Origin: Legionella sp. PC997
GTDB lineage: Bacteria > Pseudomonadota > Gammaproteobacteria > Legionellales > Legionellaceae
Assembly (NCBI RefSeq): GCF_014109825.1
Contig: NZ_CP059576.1
Span: 915,001-979,000, forward strand
DNA length: 64,000 bases
Direction of reading: 5' to 3'
Numbering within the stretch: the first letter of the stretch is position 1; the number at the start of each line of letters is the position of its first letter. Shown piece by piece: positions 47,069 through 56,113 of this stretch. Made by a program: the position numbers and the translations under genes. Under the pieces are notes generated by a model, which searched no databases, was not told the origin of the DNA, and was given only the letters and a program-made list of their open reading frames with translations.

Positions 47069-47584
47069 ATGAGAATTTGGCAATCACGTCGAGTGGGAAT
47101 TTTACTGTTGCTTTTCTTGGGTCAAGCCAATGCGCAAACCATCGTCACGCCGCTCACTCCTACTAACAATATCACTAATTATCTGCAATTAGTGGCAGCG
47201 GTTGAGAGTGGGAATGATGTCCGAGCAATTATACATTTTGATAACTGTGAAGTAAAAGGTCCGGAACTTCAGGCACAAATAAGAAAACAATTAGATGGTG
47301 CCACGACTCGATTTAATTTTACTCAGTTTTTTCATGGGAAAAAGAATGTTAATGATCATTTGATGGATACTGTAACTACTTCTATGAAAATTTTTATTGA
47401 GAGTTCTTCGGGAGAGTTTTTAACGCTTTCTGGTCGCTTAAGTATTTTTGAGGATAATACTGCAACACTACATGTGGATTTTTTCGATCCCATTCTCCAT
47501 AAACAAAAATTGGTTGTCGATTGGTTTTGCGCTATAAGTAATGGGGAAGACAATAATGGCTTGGTGTTATTTAATTTTTCTTAG
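47069..47584 (+). CDS. VirK-family secreted protein
   Basis: 171 residues. Signal peptide 1-22 (ILLLLFLGQANAQ). The body LQLVAAVESGNDVRAIIHFDNC followed by a beta-rich C-terminal part fits the VirK family, seen in plant and animal pathogens. Periplasmic or secreted; function not defined. GGAGG is placed 6 bases before the start. Monocistronic. Confidence 0.8.
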   Translation: MRIWQSRRVGILLLLFLGQANAQTIVTPLTPTNNITNYLQLVAAVESGNDVRAIIHFDNCEVKGPELQAQIRKQLDGATTRFNFTQFFHGKKNVNDHLMDTVTTSMKIFIESSSGEFLTLSGRLSIFEDNTATLHVDFFDPILHKQKLVVDWFCAISNGEDNNGLVLFNFS

Positions 47585-47714
47585 CACATGCAAAGTCTAA
47601 GGTCATATTCTGATGTTCTGCGGCTTATCCCTATTTTTTTAAAAAATTTTTCTATGTTAATCAATCCTTAAGCTTAATTGTTTTACACTGATGAAAAGGC
47701 AAGAGGAGATTAAC

Positions 47715-47957
47715 ATGTCAAACAAAAAACTCACTGAACGTTTGAACTATGAACTTGATGAACTAGGTGTTCCAGCCTTAATGACAGAGCGGGTTCAAGT
47801 ATGTACTAAATTGTTTGAATTACCTAAATATAAAATAGAAGCGCTGTTATATGGAGTTGTTGCTCTAGATACTCCTTCTATGCATAAAATTGCCGATGAG
47901 CTCGAGGTAAGTTTTGATTGGCTGTTCGGTCAAGCAAAGGAAAAAACACAACACTGA
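47715..47957 (+). CDS. Small HTH (XRE/phage-repressor-like) regulator
   Basis: 80 residues from the ATG at 47715 (GAGGAG upstream). A single HTH-like core: VQVCTKLFELPKYKIEALLYG followed by MHKIADELEVSFDWLFGQ, which resembles the end of XRE/CI repressor N-domains. No oligomerisation domain. Ends just before a strong terminator. Confidence 0.7.
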   Translation: MSNKKLTERLNYELDELGVPALMTERVQVCTKLFELPKYKIEALLYGVVALDTPSMHKIADELEVSFDWLFGQAKEKTQH

Positions 47958-47960
47958 TTA

Positions 47961-48000
47961 ATGAAATCCCGTATACAAACATATACGGGATTTCATTTTC
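47961..48000 (+). terminator. Perfect 15-bp terminator after HTH gene
   Basis: ATGAAATCCCGTATA and TATACGGGATTTCAT are exactly complementary around a 6-base loop, followed by TTTC. It begins 4 bases after the stop codon. Confidence 0.9.
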
Positions 48001-48092
48001 ACCTTTCTCCAACATCTTGTCAGACAGTTCTGGTTTGACCGCTATGTTTTGTCATACTAATCTGTAATTAACTAGGGTATTCAAGGTATACC

Positions 48093-48893
48093 ATGACATG
48101 GAGTCGTTTCTTTAGTAGAGTACTTTACCCACATAATGAATCATTCAAAACTAAATTTCTTTTGATTGTTTTGATTGGGCTTTTGTTATCCTATGCTACT
48201 ACAGTCAGGGCTTTGAATGTAGAACTGAGAGAAACAAGTCCGGTATCACCTGCACTATTACATCAAGACGAAGCGCTGTATATTCTAATTCATTATCAAA
48301 GTGAACAGCCGTTACGTTTCCAGGCTATGGGAATATATAACGGACAGGAAATAAAGGCCAATATCCGTATGAATCCGTCACCAGCCTATCCTGCAGGTGA
48401 AGATCAAGCGATTGCCTGGGTGTCTTATTACAAAGAAACCCAGATTGATTCCGTAAAGGTCTCGGTTTATGATGCAAATTGGCAGCTGTTAGAAACCCAA
48501 TCCATACCACTTTCAGCAACCTGGCAAAAGGATAATAATAGTTTATCGAATCCAAAGGCTTCATGGGTAAACGAGCTGAATCGGCAGCAGCAAGCCAGAG
48601 TGAAACCTAAACAATCCCTTTCAACTTGGGATATTTTATTCGTACAACTACTCTGTTTTTCGATACCCATATACTGGATTTTGCAGCTCAGATTGTTATG
48701 GAAATGGACTGGTAGATGGCGAAGATTTGCTTGCATTCCTTTGTTCATTAGTCTGCCTTTACTTGTTTATACAGTTTTTGCATTATTTTTAGGCTCCAAT
48801 CTGTGGCCTTTGTTGATGATTTTTATTACACCTTTTACTTTATTAATGCTGTTAATCATTATGAGTTTTAAAAGAATGAGATCTAGTACTTGA
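48093..48893 (+). CDS. Membrane protein with periplasmic domain
   Basis: 266 residues, unrecognised. One N-terminal helix (LLIVLIGLLLSYATTVRA, ~23-41) that may be a signal anchor, a soluble beta-rich region (~42-170, LNVELRETSPVSPALL), then three C-terminal helices (~182-260). Likely a periplasm-facing inner-membrane protein. AAGGTATACC precedes the start. Confidence 0.65.
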   Translation: MTWSRFFSRVLYPHNESFKTKFLLIVLIGLLLSYATTVRALNVELRETSPVSPALLHQDEALYILIHYQSEQPLRFQAMGIYNGQEIKANIRMNPSPAYPAGEDQAIAWVSYYKETQIDSVKVSVYDANWQLLETQSIPLSATWQKDNNSLSNPKASWVNELNRQQQARVKPKQSLSTWDILFVQLLCFSIPIYWILQLRLLWKWTGRWRRFACIPLFISLPLLVYTVFALFLGSNLWPLLMIFITPFTLLMLLIIMSFKRMRSST

Positions 48894-49157
48894 TCGCAGC
48901 TCCTATCCCTCATTCCAGAATTGCTCTAAATTATCAGGTTCCGATAAGATAGGTTAATTTAGCGACCCTAACAGCTAGGAAAGCGGTACTGCCCATTTAC
49001 CTTAATTCTTCTAAGTAAAACCCACCATTGTATAAAAGTACCTAGATTTTAAAATGAATCATCCTGGGGGGATCTTCTTTGTTGTGCTTAAAACATAGTT
49101 ATCATTAAAATTTTTTCCAACAAAAGACATTGCTTTGAACTCGCAGCATTAAGGAAT

Positions 49158-49385
49158 ATGACAAGGTCAGAAAAAATAAAAAGAACTGTAAAATGGTTTA
49201 ATGAACGCAAGGTCTTGGATTTATTCAATGCGAAGAACAGGAGTATTTTTTACATTTAGCTCCATTCAAGAAACTGTTTTTAAGACACTTCGACGAGACG
49301 CGGTAGTCTTTAAACAAGGAGAGGACAGAAGGGGCTTTTAGCGGATGAAGTACAAGTTGTTTAGTTTTATTTGTCCTACCCTACA
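49158..49385 (+). pseudogene. Cold-shock protein (CspA family) pseudogene
   Basis: The ATG with AAGGA upstream begins IKRTVKWFNERK, the CspA N terminus. The frame then shifts: GLGFIQCEEQEYFLHLAPFK continues in another frame, FKTLRRDAVVFKQGEDRRG in a further one, and LLADEVQ in yet another. All are homologous to consecutive parts of a cold-shock domain. At least two or three frame breaks make it non-functional. The long 5' leader (48894-49157) resembles the long leaders of csp mRNAs. Confidence 0.8.
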
Positions 49386-49517
49386 GTAAGATTAGATAAG
49401 TTAATGAAACCCACATAGAAATTCCGCGGGCCAGAGGTCTGCAGAACTTCTTGTTCAATCCACATTCCTTTTATTTGATGTTATTAAACAGAACAGTGGC
49501 TCATATGACCCGTCGGT

Positions 49518-49661
49518 CTACGCCTCCATTTCTTCTGGCAAATCCGCATCAACCTTTGCTGAAAATTCGTTTTTTATTGCATATTTTTTTAAAAGATAAA
49601 CCACGATTCCATCAATTTGATTTTCTTTTTCTTCAAACGTTTCTATGTTTTTATTATCCAT
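49518..49661 (-). CDS. 47-residue acidic small protein
   Basis: Starts at MDNKNIETFEEKENQ (ATG 49661) with GGAG 5 bases upstream; the longer frame to 49712 is not needed. Acidic, one helix (IDGIVVYLLKKYAIK). No family recognised. Small size makes it uncertain, but the ribosome site supports it. Confidence 0.45.
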   Translation of the reverse strand: MDNKNIETFEEKENQIDGIVVYLLKKYAIKNEFSAKVDADLPEEMEA

Positions 49662-49712
49662 AATGACTCCATTCTTTAGGTTACTTCGATGCATTAATCG
49701 AGATACAGCCAA

Positions 49713-50028
49713 CTAAGCTATTATGAAACATTGTATTATACTGGTATATCAGTAAGTCTGTTTGATTATCAATAAAAAAACGATTTAAAAATCATTCTAT
49801 CGTTTTTATTTTTTGGAATAAAGTATTATTGAGCTTCTTATCAACAATTGTTGCCATTTTAAGTGCTATCTACTTTTTTTAACATCCTTGATCGTACTGA
49901 TGAAATTAAGGAAAACACGTATAGTGCAAATTAGAAAAAGAGGACCTAGGTATTAAATTATCAAAATTAAAGATGTTTACAAAGTTTCCTCTTCCTAGAG
50001 ATGCAATTTTTATGATTTAGTAGTTTAT
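49713..50028. other. Spacer with AT-rich hairpin
   Basis: 316 AT-rich bases with no gene. An AAAAACGAT / ATCGTTTTT hairpin (49775-49807) flanked by T- and A-runs could terminate transcripts from either side, including the cupredoxin gene. Confidence 0.4.
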
Positions 50029-50508
50029 TTAAGTTTTTGCAATGGTTGTTTTCATATACATTCCGGCCTCAAAATGACCGGGAATATTACAGGAGAAAAC
50101 CACTTCATGTTTTGAGTTGGATTGAAACTTCCAAGTCAATTTTTTGGTTTCCCCGGGATTAATTGTAATGGTATTGCCATCTTCATGAACCATTCCTGGC
50201 ATAGACTGCATCATTTTCTGGTGTTCTTTTTGTTCTGCTTCATCACCTATAGAAAATTCATGAGCTACCTTACCTATATTTGTGACTTCAAATGTGATGA
50301 TCTCACCCTCATGAAGTTCGGGTTTTTCTGAAAAAGTAAAGCGCATATCATCTGAGGCAGTTACCTTTATTATTTTGGTAGTGTTTGTTGCGGCTACAGG
50401 ATTTCCTATGGAGCTTGTTTCATGATGAGCATGAGCAAAGGAGGTATTTATATAAATTCCCGCGAGAAGACTCGTTAACGTAATGTTTCTTGCCAATGTT
50501 GCTCTCAT
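50029..50508 (-). CDS. Periplasmic cupredoxin (copper-binding)
   Basis: 159 residues. Signal peptide 1-25 (LLAGIYINTSFAHA). Cupredoxin fold with copper ligands visible: His in KVAHEFSIGD, then Cys, His and Met in FSCNIPGHFEAGM. The Met/His-rich loop (EHQKMMQSMPGMVHE) may also bind copper. Probably copper handling or electron transfer in the periplasm. AGGACC precedes the start. Confidence 0.87.
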   Translation of the reverse strand: MRATLARNITLTSLLAGIYINTSFAHAHHETSSIGNPVAATNTTKIIKVTASDDMRFTFSEKPELHEGEIITFEVTNIGKVAHEFSIGDEAEQKEHQKMMQSMPGMVHEDGNTITINPGETKKLTWKFQSNSKHEVVFSCNIPGHFEAGMYMKTTIAKT

Positions 50509-50620
50509 ATAAAGGTCCTATTTTAATCAATAAATGTCGAAATAAATCTATTGTGATAATTTAAAGTTGATAGTGTATCATCATTGATCAGCAACAGCAT
50601 CCCATTACACAAAGAGAATG

Positions 50621-52234
50621 CTATTTTGGTAACGTAAAAACAAACCAAGCGCCTTTTCCATTATGAGCTTTTAAAGAAAGTTTCCCTTGATGGGCCTCAA
50701 TGAGGTTTTTGCAAATATTAAGACCTAAGCCGTTCCCTTGATTTTTGGTGGTAAAGAAAGAGTTAAAAATTTTCTCCACATGTTCGGGAATGATACCTTT
50801 CCCATTATCACGGAAATGAACTTCAATATGTTTCTCTTCATTTTTTGTTTGTATGGTGAGTTCAGGAGTATGGTTTTTGAGTTCTTGCATCGCTTCCATG
50901 CTATTGCGGGTTAAATTTATAATGATTTGCATTATTTGAATTTTATCTATATGAACTTGAGGGAGATTTTCATCTAATTGTAAATTGATTTTTAATTTTG
51001 AATTGCTTAATTCATAATCTAGAAAAATCATTGTGTCCTTAATTAATGAATTCAAATCCGCTAATTCCAGTAAATATACATCTTGATAAATAAAGCTTTT
51101 CAAACGTTTCATTACTTCACTAGCATGTTTGGCTTGTGTAATTATTTTATTCATTAAGGATAATAAATTAGCGTTTAATTTATTTTCTTCGACTAGTTTT
51201 TTAATTTTCAAGAGACACATTTGGCTATACAGAAAAATCGCCGTTAAAGGTTGATTCATTTCATGAGCTAATGCCGATGCCATTCCTTCCATGGTATTTA
51301 AGCGAATTGAATCAACTAATTTGGCCTGTTCTTTCATTTTTAATTTTTTTTGTAAAAAAATATCGGTCAAATCTTTAATAAGCAGAATAATTTCGGTTTT
51401 TTGAGAAAAGTGGTTATGGATTGGATTAAAATTTAATTCAATGCAAAAATTAGTTTCAGGTGTTTCACCCGTATTTTCAATTAAAATACATGTTCCAATC
51501 CCTAATAAAGCTTGTTGACAAGCATGAATAAATTGCTGCTTATATTCTGAAAAGGTAGAAATAAGCGTAAAGAAATTCATTCCCCGCTCAATTTCAATTG
51601 CAAAAATTTTAGAAAAATATTCAGTAAAAGATGGAGTAATTATTTTAAAATAAAATTCATTATCTAAAGTAGCAATTGCATCTGAAACATTTTTCAATAA
51701 ATTAGTAATTGTCTCTATTGATTGGTTTAATTGAGTTTGTTGTGATTCTAATTGGCGTATATAAGTAATATCTCTCAGGAGCAGTAGGATTAATTTATCC
51801 TTGGTAAAGAAACATTCGATATTTATATATTTACGTTTTCCTCCTTTTTGTAATAATTCCAACTCACAAACTTGCTTAACATTGTTTCTAATGAGATCTT
51901 TAATGCACTTTTTTAAAGTATCTTCTTGAAGATGATTTACAAAATTTAAAAAATTCTTGTTAATTAATTGGTTACGGTCGTATTCGAGTAAAAGAGCACC
52001 TTGAAAATTTACAGCATGAATTAAAAAATTCTCATCGATCGTAAAAAATGCTGAAGAATTAAAATCATAAAATTCATTAATTTGAACTTTTAATTCTTCT
52101 ATTTCACAATGGAGAGAACTTATTTCTTGCTCTTTTTCATTTAACTTATTTCTTTTAAATAACAAACGGTCTTGCAAATTTTTAATTTCTTTTTGAATTT
52201 GGAATGATGACTCTTCGATAATCTTTGAATCCAT
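50621..52234 (-). CDS. PAS-containing sensor histidine kinase
   Basis: 537 residues: N-terminal coiled coil (~1-50), PAS ~55-170 and a second PAS-like region ~185-300, HisKA with the phospho-acceptor His (ALAHEMNQPLTAIFLYSQM), HATPase with N box (NLTRNSMEAM), G1 (FRDNGKGI) and GNGLGLNICK. All catalytic boxes intact. No membrane helix, so a cytoplasmic sensor. HEMNQPL places it in the DctB/FixL-like group, which commonly pairs with FixJ-type regulators such as the one encoded at 53008. Confidence 0.92.
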   Translation of the reverse strand: MDSKIIEESSFQIQKEIKNLQDRLLFKRNKLNEKEQEISSLHCEIEELKVQINEFYDFNSSAFFTIDENFLIHAVNFQGALLLEYDRNQLINKNFLNFVNHLQEDTLKKCIKDLIRNNVKQVCELELLQKGGKRKYINIECFFTKDKLILLLLRDITYIRQLESQQTQLNQSIETITNLLKNVSDAIATLDNEFYFKIITPSFTEYFSKIFAIEIERGMNFFTLISTFSEYKQQFIHACQQALLGIGTCILIENTGETPETNFCIELNFNPIHNHFSQKTEIILLIKDLTDIFLQKKLKMKEQAKLVDSIRLNTMEGMASALAHEMNQPLTAIFLYSQMCLLKIKKLVEENKLNANLLSLMNKIITQAKHASEVMKRLKSFIYQDVYLLELADLNSLIKDTMIFLDYELSNSKLKINLQLDENLPQVHIDKIQIMQIIINLTRNSMEAMQELKNHTPELTIQTKNEEKHIEVHFRDNGKGIIPEHVEKIFNSFFTTKNQGNGLGLNICKNLIEAHQGKLSLKAHNGKGAWFVFTLPK

Positions 52235-52556
52235 TTTATAAGTTCCTTAAACAAATATAGGGTAATCCTTAATTCACCGAATGTATTACTTAATTTTTTT
52301 TTTCTTATAAATCCTTTAGTTTTGAATTTGAAAAACAATTTGCTGCTTATTGTATTGTAATGTTCTTTATTGTTTTTTCGGATTTAAAGTTTTTTCCGTT
52401 CGTATCCACTCTATAAACTAATAGCGACTTATTTCTCTAAAAGAATGGAACAAGTCGCATATACGCTCAAAGTAAAATTAAACCTAAGTTTAAAATTCCA
52501 ATTCATAAATGCTTAATACATTGATCGATCCATTCATCAAAATATTTTAATTTGAA
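52235..52556. other. Spacer within two-component cluster
   Basis: 322 AT-rich bases between the kinase start and the receiver gene stop. Long enough for a separate kinase promoter; no gene, repeat or clear hairpin seen. Confidence 0.4.
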
Positions 52557-52925
52557 TTACAAGATTTTTTTAAGAGCATGAAATAAATCATTAAGTTCAA
52601 AAGGTTTGGGTAAAAAAATTTCATACGGCATTTTTTCCATTTTTTCCAAATTGGTTTTAGCGGAAGTTATAATTGTTGGGATATGTCTTATCCGCTGAGA
52701 TATCTTTTTTTTCTCTCGGAATTCAAAGCCATCGAGAACAGGCATCATCAAATCTAAAAAAATTGCCATGGGCAAAGAACCATTATCCAGTAAATTTAAT
52801 GCTTCTTGGCCATTTTGCACAGTCACTGTTTCATATCCCGCATATTCCAAAGCCCAAACCAAAGCCTCTCGGACTGCAGTATTATCTTCGACTAATAAAA
52901 TAAATTGCTCTTTTTTTAGTTGCAT
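52557..52925 (-). CDS. Single-domain response regulator
   Basis: 122 residues, receiver only. Glu13-Asp14 acidic pair, phospho-acceptor Asp58 (AIFLDLMMPVLDG), Thr/Ser (TIITSA) and Lys (FLPKPF) are all present. No output domain. Lying between a hybrid-free kinase and a FixJ regulator, it may be an intermediate in a phosphorelay. Confidence 0.9.
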   Translation of the reverse strand: MQLKKEQFILLVEDNTAVREALVWALEYAGYETVTVQNGQEALNLLDNGSLPMAIFLDLMMPVLDGFEFREKKKISQRIRHIPTIITSAKTNLEKMEKMPYEIFLPKPFELNDLFHALKKIL

Positions 52926-53007
52926 AAATTTGATAATTGTAAGTTAAAAAATGCATTGCTGCTCAATCTTTCATACACTGATGTATCTCACAAAAATTAT
53001 TTATACG

Positions 53008-53637
53008 TCAATTGATGCAAAGGTTGGGATCGATAATTTTTGTGTGTATCAGATTAATTTTTATAAGCTCTGCTAAAGATTTTACCCCCATTTTTCTCAT
53101 CACATTTGCACGATGAACTTCTACTGTTGATATGGATATATCAAGTTCATAAGCAATTTGTTTGTTGAGCTTCCCTTCAACAACCAGCTCCATAACTTCT
53201 TTTTCACGTTTGGTTAAGCTTTGCATACGCTCATCAATATTAGATTGGGATGGGTTATTGCTTTTAATTTTTTTAAGACATTTTTGGGTGATTTCAAGTA
53301 AATGCTGATGATTAACTGGTTTTAGAATGAAGTCTTCTGCCCCTGCTTTCATAGCACGGATCGCCATAGAGATATCCCCATAACCTGTAATGATGATTAC
53401 TGGTAGCTGAGCATGTGAAGAGTTCAAATGCTCTAGCAATTCCAAACCACTCATTATGGGCATTCGCACATCGATGATTAAACACCCAGGTTGATGGGTA
53501 TAACTGGAAAGAAAATCTTTAGCATTTTTATAAGTTTGCACGGGAAGGTTGATAGATTCAAATAACCATTGAAATGATTTGCATATCTCAGGATCATCAT
53601 CTACAACAAAAACTGTCGAATTAGTAGGCATATCCAT
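53008..53637 (-). CDS. FixJ/TodT-type response regulator
   Basis: 209 residues. Receiver with Asp13-15 and phospho-acceptor Asp56 (CLIIDVRMP), the switch residue (VIIITGYGD) and Lys (FILKPV), then a LuxR-type HTH (LTKREKEVMELVVEGKLNKQ; STVEVHRANVMRKMG). Transcription factor activated by phosphorylation. Starts 5 bases after the stop of the degenerate kinase gene, so these two are one unit. Confidence 0.93.
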   Translation of the reverse strand: MDMPTNSTVFVVDDDPEICKSFQWLFESINLPVQTYKNAKDFLSSYTHQPGCLIIDVRMPIMSGLELLEHLNSSHAQLPVIIITGYGDISMAIRAMKAGAEDFILKPVNHQHLLEITQKCLKKIKSNNPSQSNIDERMQSLTKREKEVMELVVEGKLNKQIAYELDISISTVEVHRANVMRKMGVKSLAELIKINLIHTKIIDPNLCIN

Positions 53638-53642
53638 TTACC

Positions 53643-54278
53643 TTAATTAACTATGATAAGTTGAAAAACAATACTATCAGCAAATAATTCCGCTGATAAA
53701 CTACTCTTTTCCAGATTAAGAAAAGAACGACAATAAGCAAGGTCACTTTCAAAGTCTTCTTTTCGAATTAAAAAATAACTTTTTATTATGATTTTTGCTG
53801 TGTTTTGGTCCTTGATTGTTTGAATTTCTATTTTTGCCTGAGAAATTTTATTTTGTTCTATAGCATGAATACACTTTGTTAATAAACGAAATAAAATCTG
53901 TTTAACCTGAAATGGATTAATACGTAAGTTGGGAAAATTTGTTTCGAAATTCAAGATTAAATTTAATTTGTGATGTTCTATTTCATAGGAATAAAGTGAA
54001 ATAATCTCTAGAATCATGCTCTGCAGATTGACAGGCTCTATTAATTGATCTTGAGCAGATAACTCTTTCATGAATTCAATTTTATTTTTTAATAACTCAG
54101 TATGTTCATTAATTTTTTGCAAAACTTCAATCATTTGCTTTGGATGTAAGTCGTTTTTTTGTAGTCTAAGTTCGCAACCGCCGAGATAGGCTTTAATTGC
54201 TGTTAGAGGTTGATTTAAATCATGAATTAGGTTTAAAAGCTTTTCCATTTGTGAATTTCTTGAATTGGGGGTTTTCAT
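53643..54278 (-). CDS. Degenerate histidine kinase / phosphotransfer-like protein
   Basis: 211 residues. A DHp-like segment keeps the His (His19 in LIHDLNQPLTAIKAYL) and the two-helix dimerisation pattern. The following ATPase-like domain keeps the overall layout (RINPFQVKQILFRLLTKCIHA) but lacks the N-box Asn and the Gly-rich G1/G2 loops. It probably cannot bind ATP and may serve as a phosphotransfer or anti-kinase partner for the adjacent FixJ regulator. Confidence 0.75.
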   Translation of the reverse strand: MKTPNSRNSQMEKLLNLIHDLNQPLTAIKAYLGGCELRLQKNDLHPKQMIEVLQKINEHTELLKNKIEFMKELSAQDQLIEPVNLQSMILEIISLYSYEIEHHKLNLILNFETNFPNLRINPFQVKQILFRLLTKCIHAIEQNKISQAKIEIQTIKDQNTAKIIIKSYFLIRKEDFESDLAYCRSFLNLEKSSLSAELFADSIVFQLIIVN

Positions 54279-54562
54279 GTTTTACTCCCAACGAAAAGCA
54301 AAATTTTTTAGTTTTTTTGTTTCGACATGTATTAGGAAAAACCCTAATCTACCTATCATTTCTTACACAAAGAAAAATTCATATTAATCTATATGGTGGG
54401 TGTAGTTTATTCTGGTTAACCATTAGAACATACAGGGTTATCTTAGTTATGAAGTACCATAGATGCAAGCTTGGGATAAAAAAAGGTACGTTTTATTGCT
54501 TAGGACTGCATTTGACAAAGCTGGTGGATGTACCACAATTATAGATTATATGGAGGTGTATC

Positions 54563-55093
54563 ATGAGCAAAGTAACCCAATTTAAGAAAGGAACTCCCAG
54601 CAAAAGTTCCAGTACCAGTAAAGGATCTTCAATTCAAATTAATCGTTCACAAAATCCATTTTTAAATCTTCAAAATGAAGTGGATCGATTATTTAGCGAT
54701 TTTAATGAATTTTTTTCTCCATCCCGATTTAATTGGGGGAAGTTTGAAAAATTAGATCTTGCCCCTTCAATGGACATTGTGGAAGACAAGGAGCATTTTT
54801 GTGTTCAATTAGAAATGCCTGGTATGGATGAAAAAGATATTAAGGTAGCTATTACTGACAACGTGCTCACTATTAGTGGCGAAAAATCCAGTTCGAAAAA
54901 AAATGAAGGTAAAAAATATCTTTCCAGAGAAATTAGCTTTGGTCGATATGAACGCTCTATCTCTTTACCTTCAACTGTTGATGTAGCTAAAGCGAAGGCA
55001 ACTTTTAAAAAGGGAATGCTCTGGGTGGATTTACCTAAAAAAATGGAATCTAGAACAGGTTCCCACGATATAAAAATTGAACAAGCAAAATAG
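54563..55093 (+). CDS. Hsp20-family small heat-shock protein
   Basis: 176 residues. Variable Ser/Lys-rich N terminus, alpha-crystallin domain (DIVEDKEHFCVQLEMPGMDE; VLTISGEK; FGRYERSISLP; GMLWVDLPK). ATP-independent holdase against aggregation. TGGAGG lies before the start. Alone between the regulatory cluster and the GNAT gene. Confidence 0.93.
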   Translation: MSKVTQFKKGTPSKSSSTSKGSSIQINRSQNPFLNLQNEVDRLFSDFNEFFSPSRFNWGKFEKLDLAPSMDIVEDKEHFCVQLEMPGMDEKDIKVAITDNVLTISGEKSSSKKNEGKKYLSREISFGRYERSISLPSTVDVAKAKATFKKGMLWVDLPKKMESRTGSHDIKIEQAK

Positions 55094-55122
55094 TTTTGTA
55101 ATTACTATATAGTTAGGCTATT

Positions 55123-55158
55123 GGGCAACCCCTATTGCTGCGGTTGCTCAGGCTTTTA
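55123..55158 (+). terminator. Terminator after hsp20
   Basis: GGGCAACC ... GGTTGCTC form a stem around a central 11-base loop, followed by AGGCTTTT. It overlaps the stop of the convergent 50-residue minus-strand ORF. Confidence 0.55.
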
Positions 55159-55300
55159 TCCAAAAAATACGAACTAGAACATACAAAATTGTCATGCCGA
55201 GAATAGGAATAACAAGAAAGGCAAGAAAGTTGTAAAATCCTATTCTATTTTCCGCTGAGGCATTATAAAACTCTTTAAATTTCTTCCAAACAGACTTCAC
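55148..55300 (-). CDS. 50-residue single-span membrane protein
   Basis: GTG start with GGAG 7 bases upstream; too short for ordinary gene callers. Basic amphipathic N terminus (VKSVWKKFKEFYNASAENR), then one hydrophobic span (LAFLVIPILGMTILYVLVRIF) and a basic end (WIKA). Convergent with hsp20. Family unknown; resembles other small inner-membrane proteins. Confidence 0.55.
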   Translation of the reverse strand: MKSVWKKFKEFYNASAENRIGFYNFLAFLVIPILGMTILYVLVRIFWIKA

Positions 55301-55507
55301 GCAAAGGCTCCAATTCTTAATTAAGATTATAGATTCTAGTATATACGATTCCTATAGGTCTTATTAGCGACTTGTTATTTCTTCTAGTTCGATAATCTTA
55401 AATTTAAAGAAATGAATATTCTATCCTAGCAACTCGTTGAAAAAAGTTTATCTCTCTATTGTTTATAGTTTAATATTCGAATTCAGAAACAAGCATTAGG
55501 ATGTAAG

Positions 55508-56023
55508 ATGTTAATTTTTAGCACCACGTTATTTAATCATAAATTGAAGTTTACTCCATTATCTGAATGTATGGATCATTTGTCGTTGGCTGCAGCTTGG
55601 GCTGAGGGTGAATGGGGATATATTCGGAATAAAGGTGTTGAATACCGTAAGAATCTTCTTAATGGCTTGAAGGATTATGTGTATGTAGGAACATTGGGCG
55701 ATGAGCCTGTCGCGCTTTTTGCTATTTTTCCCAAAGAAATGGCTGCTGAGTTTAGCAATAAAAAATTTAAAGCGCCTGCTGTGAGTGAGTTAATGTATGT
55801 TTATGTGGACAAACCCTATCGCGGTTTAGGTTTAGGTAGGCAAATAATTGAGAAAGCGAAGCAAATAGCAAAAGCACAAGAGGCGGAATTCATCATGCTT
55901 GATACTTTAAAACCTTCATTAAATCGGTTTTATGGAAATGGTAAGGAACATTCCAAGACTCAAATTATTGCAGAAAATCAATTGTTTTCTCACCCTACCG
56001 ATGTACTGGTAATTAAATTGTAG
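55508..56023 (+). CDS. GNAT-family N-acetyltransferase
   Basis: 171 residues. Acetyl-CoA loop visible as YRGLGLGRQIIEKA (Q/RxxGxG/A), preceded by the strand SELMYVYVDKP and followed by FIMLDTLKPSLNRFYGNG. The target is unknown; could be a small molecule or protein. AGGATGTAAG precedes the start. Confidence 0.86.
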   Translation: MLIFSTTLFNHKLKFTPLSECMDHLSLAAAWAEGEWGYIRNKGVEYRKNLLNGLKDYVYVGTLGDEPVALFAIFPKEMAAEFSNKKFKAPAVSELMYVYVDKPYRGLGLGRQIIEKAKQIAKAQEAEFIMLDTLKPSLNRFYGNGKEHSKTQIIAENQLFSHPTDVLVIKL

Positions 56024-56113
56024 TAGCAAAATTTGTTCATTAATCATCCTACATGCCTCATTTCCTGATATAATAATTGCTTTAATTTGAACTATTTACA
56101 TAGTGAGTATTAA

